A stretch of 64,000 nt of DNA from Pelodera strongyloides (taxonomy: Eukaryota > Nematoda > Chromadorea > Rhabditida > Rhabditidae), in the NCBI GenBank assembly GCA_036852015.1, contig JAANDG010000037.1:62001-126000 (forward strand). The letters run 5' to 3'. Positions 12,020-22,430 of this stretch are shown piece by piece. Within the stretch, counting starts at the first letter, position 1. Every line of letters starts with the position of its first letter. The position numbers and the translations under genes were made by a program. The notes under the pieces were generated by a model that saw only the letters and a list, made by a program, of their open reading frames with translations, was not told where the DNA came from and did no database searches.

Positions 12020-14770
12020 TGCCTTGCCACGCTGTTTTGCGGAACAAACCTGATAGGTGATCTACAGCTGGAGAATACCTTTGCCACGATGTTTTGCGGA
12101 ACAAAACACCTTGGTTGGTGATCTACAGGTGGAGAATACCTTGCCACGCTGTTTTGCGGAGAAAAACACCTGGATTGGTGATCTACAGCTGGATAATACG
12201 TTTGCACGCTGTTTTGCGGAACAAAACATCTGAATTGGTGATCTACAGCTGGAGAATACCTTTGTACGCTGTTTTGCGGAACAAAACACCTTGGTTGGTG
12301 ATCTACACGTGGATAATACCTCTTCCACGCTGTTTTGCTGAACAAAACACCGGAGAATACCTTTGTTTTGCGGACTGAATTGGTGATCTACAGCTGGAGA
12401 ATACCTTTGTACGCTGTTTTGCGGAACAAAACACCTTGGTTGGTGATCTACACGTGGATAATACCTCTTCCACGCTGTTTTGCTGAACAAAACACCGGAG
12501 AATACCTTTGTTTTGCGGACTGAATTGGTGATCTACAGCTGGAGAATACCTTTGCACGCTGTTTTGCGGAAAAAAACATCTGAATTGGTGATCTACAGCT
12601 GCATAATACCTTTGCACGCTGTTTTGCGGAACAAAACACCTTGGTTGGTGATCTACACGTGGATAATACCTTTGCACGCTGTTTTGCGGAACAAAACACC
12701 TTGGTGATCTACAGGTGGAGAATACCATTGCACGCTGTTTTGCGGACTGAATTGGTGATCTACAGCTGCATAATACCTTTGCACGCTGTTTTGCGGAACA
12801 AAACACCTTGGTTGGTGATCTACACGTGGATAATACCTTTGCACGCTGTTTTGCGGACTGAATTGGTGATCTACAGCTGGAGAATACCTTTGCACGCTGT
12901 TTTGCGGAACAAAACACCTTGGTTGGTGATCTACACGTGGATAATACCTTTGCACGCTGTTTTGCGGACTGAATCGGTGATCTTCAGGTGGAGAATACCT
13001 TTGCCACGACGTTTTGCGGAACAAAACACCTTGGTTGGTGATCTACAGGTGGAGAATACCTTGCCACGCTGTTTTGCGGAGAAAAACACCTGGATTGGTG
13101 ATCTACAGCTGGATAATACGTTTGCACGCTGTTTTGCGGAACAAAACATCTGAATTGGTGATCTACAGCTGGAGAATACCTTTGTACGCTGTTTTGCGGA
13201 ACAAAACACCTTGGTTGGTGATCTACACGTGGATAATACCTCTTCCACGCTGTTTTGCTGAACAAAACACCGGAGAATACCTTTGTTTTGCGGACTGAAT
13301 TGGTGATCTACAGCTGGAGAATACTTTTGCACGCTGTTTTGCGGAACAAAACACCTTGGTGATCTACAGCTGGAGAATACCATTGCACGCTGTTTTGCGG
13401 ACTGAATTGGTGATCTACAGCTGCATACTACCTTTGCACGCTGTTTTGCGGAACAAAACACCTTGGTTGGTGATCTACACGTGGATAATACCTTTGCACG
13501 CTGTTTTGCGGAACAAAACACCTTGGTTGGTGATCTACACGTGGATAATACCTTTGCACGCTGCTTTGCGGACTGAATTGGTGATCTACAGCTGGAGAAT
13601 ACCTTTGCACGCTGTTTTGCGGAACAAAACACCTTGGTGATCTACAGGTGGAGAATACCATTGCAGGCTGTTTTGCGGACTGAATTGGTGATCTACAGCT
13701 GCATAATACCTTTGCACGCTGTTTTGCGGAACAAAACACCTTGGTTGGTGATCCACACGTGGATAATACCTTTGCACGCTGTTTTGCGGACTGAATTGGT
13801 GATCTACAGCTGGAGCTGTTTTGCGGAATAATTGGTGATCCTTTGCACGCTGTTTTGCGGAACAAAACACCTTGGTTGGTGATCTACACGGTGGAGAATA
13901 CCTTTGCACGCTGTTTTGCGGAGCAAAACACCTTGGTTGGTGATCTACACGTGGATAATACCTTTGCACGCTGTTTTGCGGACTGAATTGGTGATCTACA
14001 GCTGGAGAATACCTTTGCACGCTGTTTTGCGGAACAAAACACCTTGGTTGGTGATCCACACGTGGATAATACCTTTGCACGCTGTTTTGCGGAATTTGGT
14101 GATCTACAGCTGCATAATACCTTTGCACGCTGTTTTGCGGAACAAAACACCTTGGTTGGTGATCCACACGTGGATAATACCTTTGCACGCTGTTTTGCGG
14201 ACTGAATTGGTGATCTACAGCTGGAGAATACCTTTGCACGCTGTTTTGCGGAACAAAACACCTTGGTTGGTGATCCACACGTGGATAATACCTTTGCACG
14301 CTGTTTTGCGGACTGAATCGGTGATCTACAGGTGGAGAATACCTTTGCACGCTGTTTTGCGGAGCAAAACACCTTGGTTGGTGATCTACACGTGGATAAT
14401 ACCTTTGCACGCTGTTTTGCGGACTGAATTGGTGATCTACAGCTGGAGAATACCTTTGCACGCTGTTTTGCGGAACAAAACACCTTGGTTGGTGATCTAC
14501 ACGTGGATAATACCTTTGCACGCTGTTTTGCGGACTGAATCGGTGATCTACAGGTGGAGAATACCTTTGCACGCTGTTTATTGATCTACAGCTGGAAAAT
14601 ACCTTTGCACGCTGTTTTGCGGAACAAAACACCTTGGTTGGTGATCGACACGTGGAGAATAACTTTGCACGCTGTTTTGCGGACTGAATCGGTGATCTAC
14701 AGGTGGAGAATACCTTTGCACGCTGTTTATTGATCTACACGTGGAGAATACCTTTCCACGGTGTTTTGCG
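12020..14770. repeat. 60-bp / 51-bp minisatellite array, about 2.75 kb
   Basis: Roughly fifty tandem units. The long unit is 60 bp, containing GCACGCTGTTTTGCGGAACA, then CACCTTGGTTGGTGATCTAC and a palindromic hexamer. The short unit is 51 bp, where GCGGACTGAATTGGTGATC replaces the middle. Long and short types often alternate. The hexamer after GATCTA is CACGTG or CAGCTG (sometimes CAGGTG), all of CANNTG form. GTTTTGCGGAACAAAAC inside the unit is an imperfect hairpin. Both unit lengths are multiples of three, so long open frames appear on both strands; these are a consequence of the periodicity. A block at about 12070-12395 recurs at about 12990-13315. Edge units are degenerate. Confidence 0.95.
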
Positions 14771-15775
14771 AAAAAAACACCTCTATTCTTTGTACATTCA
14801 GTTCCTGTTCAGGGAATAGTTCCTGAAAATATGTACCTGTTCCTGAACCTGAACTTTTGCACCGGAAAATTCCGTGGCAAAATATAATCCAGCTTAAACT
14901 GATGTCTCCTGTTTTCATCTATAAAACACCTTGGCAAGATGGACTTCAGGTTAAGCTGATCTACAAAACACCTTGATTTGATGATGAAATCCTTGTAACG
15001 CTGTTTTGCACTACAAAATCCCGACTTCAAAATACCTTGACAAAGTGTACACTGTACACTGCCCAATAAGCTTCCTTTCAGAATACCCGCAAAACCATCA
15101 TATCATTGCAATATGTAGATTCTGTTTCTCATGTTTTTTGGTTTTGGATCTCTTTTTGCGGCAGTGTAGCCGTATTATTTGTGTGTGGCAACGTGCGGTG
15201 TTGTGGCCGGATTTCGTTATTTGCCTGCTTTCTAGGGTTCTTTATTTAGGTTGCTAAGAGCCAATAGGGACACTGCATTGGGAATGCACGGTCACCCAAC
15301 GAAACCACTCCTCTCTTCTAATGTATATGAACTCACAGGCTATGCTATATAATTGTATGGGTTTTTATTATACTTTCAGGAGGCTATCGCCGCCTGAGGC
15401 GACTTTCAAAGTTTAAAATACAGGAACAGTGAGCACACTTGTGTGAAACGTTTGCAACGCATCTTGAAAATCATGAAATAAGATTCGAGTTCGCTTGCTC
15501 AAGACTGGGCTCCGCTCTCCTTTTACAGCCTCCTTTTATATAACCTTTACATATTCTAATTTTCGTTTCGTTCACACAAACAAAAAAGTAAACTCTTCTC
15601 CTTTATATAATAAGTTGTAACATTATAATAAGCACTCTCATATTGAACCCATGCATACAGGATAATCAACCTTTTGGATGTATGGTTCACACGAATAAAA
15701 TAGCACTTTGTCTGTGAGTTTCATCGATATCACTATAAATATATTTAGAAAGCAAAGACAGTATTGAATATCTAG
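14771..15775. other. Degenerate minisatellite tail and spacer
   Basis: To about 15010 there are decayed fragments of the satellite unit (AAAACACCTTGG, CTGATCTACAAAACACCTTG). Beyond that is AT-rich spacer with a GGCTATCGCCGCCTGAGGCG hairpin-like phrase at about 15380, related to phrases near 17120 and 26630. It presumably includes the promoter of the Clc-like gene. No coding exon is supported. Confidence 0.5.
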
Positions 15776-17484
15776 ATGTTGCGTGCCGCAAAGCTCTCAT
15801 ACGGTATTCTAATCATCATCGGATTTATCCTCACTCTGGTAGCTCTATTTACCCCGAGTTGGCGATGGTTTACAGTAAGTTATTTCTATTGCACTGGTAA
15901 GCATTTGAGAAAAAAAAGTAATGCCATCATTTCCACACTTGAAATGAAATGAAATGAAATGATTTATTACTGACAGACAAAATCAACCAGCGCTCGTAAT
16001 ATAAGTTCTTGGCCAACGGCGAATGATTAATCCAACCTAAGGATGTGTGCGCTGCGAAACTATGGCGCACCATCTTGTTCGCAAACCTGGCGCGCTATGC
16101 GTCAATCTGGGGTACTCTGCTCTGCTCCGTGAGACCGCTTGGCGGAATTTATATGTGTGGTGTAAGCGTATATGGCTCTAATACAGTTTAAGACGGGGCC
16201 GAATGTTTTACATAACTCTCGTTTTCAGGGATCTGGGTCTCCAGATTTCGGTCTCGTTACCTATCAGTGTGGAAGTGGTTATAGACAAGTAGCGAACAAA
16301 GACTGCCACGATTGGGCACGGGTAAGAAGGGGATATCAACGGCAACGTCACGTTGCACGCCGTACCCACGCGGCTTGCACGCCGTGACGTGGCCGCCTGA
16401 ACGCCGTACCCGCGCCATTGCTTCTCGGGCTTTTGGCGTGCAAGCGGCGTGGTATCGGTGGGCAAGTTGCACGCCGTGCCGTTCCGCGTGCATTTTTGCA
16501 CGCCGCCACGTTGCCAAATGCACGCTGCACGCCCTTGTCACCCGGCTTGCACGCCAAGTTTCGTCAGTGATTATTATGGTTCAAAGTTCACTGTTAGGGG
16601 TTCTTCTTGTCAGAGATTCTTTCCTTACATTGATAGGTGAGATTAAACCTGAGAGATGTGCATAAAATAAAGTTGTTGTTTTCAGCACCTGGAAACCTTT
16701 GAAAAGGTCACACTGGCATTCGTCATAATTGCAGCAATTATCGAATTTTTCTGCGTTATATCATTTCTGCTAATATTTGCCAAAGGTTAGATTTTTTATG
16801 ATATTTTTGAGCTTGCCTATTTTTTATTACTGTAGTTTTATAAATATGGCAATAGAATTGTGCGTATAGCGGTATAGCGTCCTCTTCTCATCAGATTTAC
16901 TTTCAAATTGAAAACTGTCGGATTCGGTACAAACCATCGGATTTGGCACGTGCAATCCGGGTTGGGCTCATAATAAATATAAACGTCAACAATTGCAGCT
17001 CGTTACGTCCTCGCAGCTCCCGCCGCTTTTCTTTGCCTCGTGGCAGCCATCTTTCTTCTGGCGGCTATACTAACATACGGAATCAGATTTTCGACCAAAA
17101 CCAGTCAGTTTTCTGTATATACCAGACGGCTATCACCGCCTGGTGCGGCTTTACAATGCTAGTTGTAAAGCCGCCGTACAACATTATCGTACAAAATTAA
17201 CATAGGATACATAGTATTTGCTTATCATATGCAAATTTTCCAAAGAGGCTAGCATTCTCTCAGTCTCCTAGCCTGTGACTGTGGGACTTGCACACAAAAT
17301 ATACGTTTATTTTTATCAAATTTCAGTCTACATGCAATCGGCGCAGTTCGAGATGGTACACAATTCTGTACTTGGATATTCTTGGTACATTTGCATAATT
17401 GCGTTTTTCTTCGTCCTCGCAGCATCCATGGCTGCGGGCGCAACGCGGTCCTTCGCTATAGTGGATACGGTAGAAAGGACATGA
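15776..17484 (+). CDS. Clc-like (claudin-like) four-transmembrane protein, 184 aa
   Basis: Exons 15776-15874, 16229-16321, 16686-16785, 16999-17103 and 17327-17484 sum to 555 nt with matching phases. The four hydrophobic helices are near residues 8-28 (GILIIIGFILTLVALFTPSW), 70-95 (LAFVIIAAIIEFFCVISFLL), 101-122 (VLAAPAAFLCLVAAIFLLAA) and 147-170 (LGYSWYICIIAFFFVLAASM). The TPSW after helix 1, a first extracellular loop with two cysteines (TYQC and DCHDW) and LGYSW before helix 4 match the nematode Clc-like family, related in topology to claudins and PMP22. Members are plasma-membrane proteins of mostly unknown function; a junctional or channel-regulatory role is inference. Intron 2 carries a GCACGCC-rich block and intron 4 a hairpin repeat. 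AATAAA lies at 17634. Confidence 0.85.
15941..15964. repeat. GAAAT microsatellite in Clc-like intron 1
   Basis: Four tandem copies of a GAAAT pentamer (TGAAATGAAATGAAATGAAA). Short simple repeat inside an intron. Confidence 0.8.
16330..16562. repeat. GC-rich GCACGCC motif block in Clc-like intron 2
   Basis: An otherwise AT-rich intron contains about 230 bp of GC-rich sequence with many copies of TTGCACGCCGT or its inverse GCGTGCAAG, ending in GGCTTGCACGCCAAGTT. The same terminal phrase (CGCTTGCACGCCAAGTT) reappears near 60967, so this is likely a dispersed repeat. The open frames through it are compositional. Confidence 0.6.
17113..17243. repeat. Hairpin plus dispersed repeat in Clc-like intron 4
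   Basis: GCGGCTTTACAA and TTGTAAAGCCGC form a perfect 12-bp stem with a 6-nt loop near 17146-17175. It is followed by a segment (CATAGGATAC to GCAAATTTTCCAAAG, about 17200-17243) that recurs at about 63590-63632. Confidence 0.65.
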
Positions 17485-17633
17485 CTATCGAGAGGAAACC
17501 CAATGAAATACTTCAGAAGAGCATCCTCCTCAGGCCCCGAAAATCATACGGAAGTCATAGAAAATGAAGAGAATGGTCTTTAGACATACTGTTCCTTAAC
17601 TTAAAATGGTTGATCATAAAGACAACAAATTGT

Positions 17634-17639
17634 AATAAA
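17634..17639 (+). terminator. Poly(A) signal of the Clc-like gene
   Basis: AATAAA 150 bp after the stop codon at 17484, the first canonical hexamer on that strand. Confidence 0.6.
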
Positions 17640-17876
17640 TGAATCGGTACCATGAACGATGTTTTTTTATCTCGCAAATAGAAATTTTATTTATAGCACA
17701 AACAAATAAAGTGTAATATGTTAACTCAAATCTCGGATGTTGCCTCAGAATTCTCAGTCAGTTTTAGTTACGATGTGCCGTTTCCGCCGTTGTATTCGCG
17801 CCTCATAGTCTCAGAAATTGCCAGAATATTGTTTTTTAATTCACGCCCTATTTGTATATGAATGTTAGCATCTTAA

Positions 17877-18296
17877 AGGGTCAGGCCCATTTCAGATGAC
17901 CCCTATTTTTAATGATTCCATCTGATTCTCTATGTCACATATAGTAGGTCGAATTTTTTTTTTGAATTTTCAGTCACAATATTCACGCGGTTTTCAGCAA
18001 TTTACCATATGGCCAGTCATACACAACAATCGCAGTTGTCACGCCCATTCGCGCTGATTGGCCTATATCGCAATTGCCACGCCCAATATAGCATATTCTG
18101 CATATTGCCCAATTAGCGAGGAGGGGCGTGACAAATGCGATATACAGTTGGGTACGACTGACTATGGTAATTATTGCTGAATACTGCGTGAATTTTGGGC
18201 TTGAAAATTAGAAAAATATCGTATCCTACTATATTTGCCATGGAGAATCAGATGGAATCATCAAAAATAGGGGTCATTTGAAATGGGCCTGACCCT
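17877..18296. mobile_element. MITE with AGGGTCAGGCCC termini and TTAA duplication (420 bp)
   Basis: TTAA at 17873 and 18297 bracket inverted termini AGGGTCAGGCCCATTTCA and TGAAATGGGCCTGACCCT (one-base differences inside). The arms continue through ATGATTCCATCTGATTCTC. TTAA targets with short inverted repeats are characteristic of piggyBac-like elements. There is no transposase. A related end is at about 62278, and the 55787-56198 element has similar termini. Confidence 0.8.
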
Positions 18297-18299
18297 TTA

Positions 18300-18865
18300 A
18301 TACGTACTTCTTGAAAATATTCTCTTCTCATTTGTTTCACCAATGAGGACGTTTACCCGTAATTCAAATTTTATTGAATTTATTTATACCTACTGTGATA
18401 AAGTGCGATGTTCAAAATCGTTTTATTATTACAAAATATGATACGAAATGGAAACAAAATTTTAGATAGAAAACCTTTGCAATACTACTGTAAGACAATG
18501 CATTTTGTCACAAATGAAATGAATAAATAAAAAACCAACAGCTATACGCACAAATTATATGATTTATTTCATCAACGCCTAAAATGTACGCCGAACAAGA
18601 GTTCCCTAACATACTTAGAAAGAAGTTTTAAAATTTTACAAATGATTCTACGCAAATAATCAATTTGTTTGTTTGCGTAACTCAATGTTCGTAACCTATC
18701 ACATAATTGCACGTAAAGGTTGTTTTCTAGTGTGGGTCGAGTCTATATCTATGTTGATATGCTCTAATTCTTGAAGTCGAGTAGAAAATTATCACATGCT
18801 TCACAAAATGTGCAGTATGGTTCTCTCGACCTTGTTCTTATTAGTCTGGACAGTCTTTCAAGTAC
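18300..18865. other. Intergenic/3' UTR stretch of the selenocysteine-lyase homologue
   Basis: AT-rich sequence between two convergent genes. It probably holds the 3' UTR of the minus-strand gene ending at 18866. Nothing else is recognised. Confidence 0.4.
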
Positions 18866-21800
18866 TCAAAATCCTGCAATCGGTCCCTGATTGAGCATAG
18901 AAGTGAGAGAAGTACCATATTTTGATAAGAAACACATCGCTTTCAATTCTTTCACCACTCTGTCAACCTGAACAGGGCAGAATTGTTATTAGAAAATAGA
19001 TGAAATAATAATTGTCTGACACAACACATTGTCATCAGATAATCAGATATGAATATATCAGACTTCAGAGGTCTGGGTAATTACTCATTAGCATATGTAA
19101 AAGCGACGTACTTCTTGATCTGTGGATCATTTGATTTATGCACCAGTTAAAATTACAACTTATGGTTAGGCTACAATGTATCGTGAGCATTTGTCACTCT
19201 ACCATTATAATATGCGAAAGTGGGTACCTCTTCCTTTGTATTTTCACGGCCAAAACTGAATCGAATTGTTTTTGAAGCAGCTTCGGAATTCAAACCAGAT
19301 ACCATCAGAATCTCACTTGGTCTGAAACGGGAAGTAAAATATGCAACGATGAGAAGAAGAAAACAGTTTTGTGATAACTGAAGTAGAGCCCTAGTCTAGT
19401 GTAGCGGTAACTACAAAGTACATACAGAGATCGGAGCTCGGATGCATCGGCTGAATAAAGGTTCAATGAATACCTGGGGTCCTTGGAGTGGCCAGCTGCA
19501 GATGTACTCGCGTAAAACGATTTGCACTGCGCTAGTAGATCATGACTGTAAAACAAACGGTATATTGAAACGAACCTGACCTGAGAGTGGGACTAAAAAA
19601 AAGTAGAGAATAAATATATACGTACCTTGACTTTTTGTATCCTACAAAGGCAACTGATGCAGTATTGGGAAGTCGCGGAGAATCATGGAAATTCACGGAG
19701 ATCACATCACCGAGAGCTACCTGAAGAGAAACATTCATAAAACTAAAATGAATTTTGACAAATCTTGAAAAAAAAATAAAACTGAGTTTACATAATAAAA
19801 ATAAATATAAATCCAACTTCCAACCTTCAGCTGCTGCTCAAAGTAGTCACGCATAGTCCTCATTTTTTCTTCTAAAGTGGGCAAATCTTGGGCAGCCAGG
19901 TGGCACGCTGCTCCCAGACCCACGATACAAGGCGTGTTTTCTGTTCTAAAATATAATTATGTCTTAGGGCAGAAATGTCTCTCTACAAACACCTTTACAA
20001 GTGTTTTCCTTAATATTAGTCAAAAAATGTGATACAGTATGCTATATCTATGGAAATTGCAGGCCCGTAGAAGCCGTGAGTGCCGGTGGAAGCTCGAAGT
20101 AATTTTGAGTGGAAAAGGACCATATGCTCTTTAGTTGGGTTTCGGCCTAGTTATGGATAGCGGGTCTGCCGGTCAACGCTCCAATATTATGATACTTATA
20201 CTAAAGTGCTTACCCAGCTCTCATCTCACATTCCTGTCCGCATCCGGAGAATAGAGGATTGAGCGGGACCAGAATACGCTTCCGCACCACAAGAGCACCG
20301 ATCCGAGGACCATATAACTGGAGTGAATATGGTAACAACGCCAAGTGTATATTATGAGAGAGGGAGAGGGAGAGAGAGAGGAGGAGAGGATAAACCGGGA
20401 ATGAAGGGGGGCTGCCTTCACAGTGTCTCACGCATATCTCACCTTGTGTCCCACGACGGTAACCATATCAACCTTGAGATCGTCTAAGTTTACGTCAATC
20501 TTTCCAATAGCTTGTGCTGCATCCGAGTGCATCAGAATCGATGTTCCAAATCTTTCCGAAGCAGCTCTTACAACGTCGGAAATGTCCGCTGCAAAGGACA
20601 ACTGAGGATAAGAATTGAAGAATCAGTCTAGGGAAAAGCTAAAATAAGAACCAGGTCCTCGATGGTCGACTATTTTGAATGCGAAATAAATACACTAATT
20701 GTAAGAAAATATTTTAAATACGACTGCCCTACCAATTAGTTGAATGACTCCAGTCTCATTGTTAGCCAGCATTACAGTAACCAGACATGTACGGTCGCAG
20801 AGAGCGGTGGCTATGGTAGAGGGCGAGACACGGCCAGATGACGGGTCAACTTCGCAGAGGGTAATATCTGAAGTTAGATAAGTGTGATATTCAGCCAAAA
20901 AGTGAATAATTAATTGATTTGCTTGTTAATTGATAGTAATGCGTTCGTTGTGAAATGCATCTCATAAGTTGGTTAGGTGGAAGCACCAGAGACGGTGCGT
21001 ATTATTGTTCTGTATGTTAGAATACTGTATTTAATTGCAAATTAGCATAGAATCGTTTTCCGAGCTTGCCGATGACAGAGTTGAAGAAAAATGCCTTTCG
21101 CTTACCAACAGTTCCCTCTCGTTCCAACTTTCTGAGTGGACAACTAATTGATGGATGTTCGATTACAGTACTCACAACGTGAGGTTTCTTTCCAGGATTC
21201 TTTTTATGGAATTCTTCGATAGACGACATCAGGGCCCACTGATTGCTCTGAAAGAAAGTTATGAAAATATGATAACGAAACAGGTTCGGAAATAAGTATG
21301 AATTTAATTTAATTCAAAGTTAGGAATGCTACGTGGCTTGTGGACATATACTTCACCACTGGATTATCGGGTATGATTTGCAAATTTATGTGCTCTTCTG
21401 TGCATTTTGACACATATTGGAACACAATACAGGGAAATGGTGTTGTTCAGAAAACATTCCACAACCACGTGCCATAACGCTTGAAATGGTTTCCAACCTC
21501 GGTTCCTCCAGATGTGAAATAGACATTCTCAGCTGGGACATGAAGTAACTCTCCTACTTGTGCACGGGCTTTCTCTATTGCACAGTGAACATTCGATGCT
21601 GGAGTTAAATAACTAATTAGTTATAAGCAAGATAATAACAAAGAATAACAAACAAAAGTAGAATATATTCATGCTTTCTCTCACTCCCCCTCTCTCACAT
21701 ACTCCTCTTTTACTCTTTCTCTATCTAATGTAACTCAATATTTACCCATCAGCTTAAATGACACATTTGACGCATCGAAAGAGTTAGTTTACTAGCTAAA

Positions 21801-22430
21801 CGGGCTTATTGTTAGCCTTTTACTGAAAGTAGTATTTAGATAGGATAAATCGTACAATTAGTTTCTAACGTGATTTGCCAGCACAATCGCTGTATACAAT
21901 ACATAAACACAGATGACAAAGAAATAGCTAGGATTTCAAGAAAATGTCACATGTATATGTATATGAAGAAAAGATTCAAGAGACGAATCGAAATGGACAA
22001 TTTAGTGAATAACAACTTTCAGTTCTCTATCTTTTGCGCTTCTGGTAACAAAAATGATATTGTGCTAATTTTACGAATGCAATATCAAAGTCAAGATATC
22101 AAAGCGGCATAAAAGCCGGGTTTTGAAACGTATGCTGTACAAGTGCGTTCCCACCATATATAAGCTGTGTGCAAATGAAGATAATTAGACTAAAAAATTC
22201 GCGCAGCATAGCGCCGTTGTTTGCATACTCTACATTGGTTTATATCATACATACGTTTCAAAAAACGGATGTTATACCGCTTTAACGTACGTACCCGGTT
22301 TATAATTGCTGCTGGGGTTGTGCCACAGCTCCAGGGCACCAGTCACAGCTTGTTTCACTGAATCCGCAAGTGGAGTTGTTGCGTTGTAATCGAGATAGAC
22401 TGGATTCTGCTCTTCGATGTACCACGACAT
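18866..22430 (-). CDS. SCLY: Selenocysteine lyase homologue, 415 aa, catalytic Cys replaced by Gly
   Basis: Eleven exons in transcript order: 22295-22430, 21498-21598, 21106-21247, 20733-20867, 20443-20588, 20214-20317, 19825-19945, 19626-19720, 19474-19545, 19228-19321, 18866-18967; total 1248 nt, all phases fit. The family is class V PLP-dependent aminotransferase fold; SCLY converts selenocysteine to alanine and selenide in the cytosol. Visible are VYLDYNATTPL at the N-terminus, FTSGGTESN, VIEHPSI, VMLANNETGV, HSDAAQAIGK and the PLP lysine (residue 220) in VVGHKLYGPRIGAL, then GTENTP. Mammalian SCLY has ASVGAACHS with the reactive Cys; here the matching segment reads ASTSAAGHS, so residue 345 is Gly (codon GGC at 19491-19493). 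If real, lyase and desulfurase chemistry should be lost. NFS1-type desulfurases are excluded by the VGHKLYGPRIGAL and C-terminal similarity to SCLY. Confidence 0.9.
22101..22281. mobile_element. MITE, diverged copy of the AAGCGAAATACCGGCCGG family
   Basis: AAAGCGGCATAAAAGCCGGG...TTTTGAAACGTATGC on the left and CATACGTTTCAAAAAACGG...ATACCGCTTTAA on the right form diverged inverted repeats about 180 bp apart. It sits in intron 1 of the selenocysteine-lyase gene, ending only about 13 bp from the exon 1 donor. Confidence 0.65.

Noticed and set aside
11844..14632. Many long open reading frames (up to about 350 codons) on both strands across the minisatellite
   Set aside because: Unit lengths of 60 and 51 bp are multiples of three, so any unit without a stop stays open. 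The same sequence is open in several frames on both strands, and there is no splice or start context.
12020..14770. Array resembling a CRISPR (regular repeats)
   Set aside because: The repeats are contiguous with no unique spacers, the host is eukaryotic, and unit variants behave as a minisatellite.
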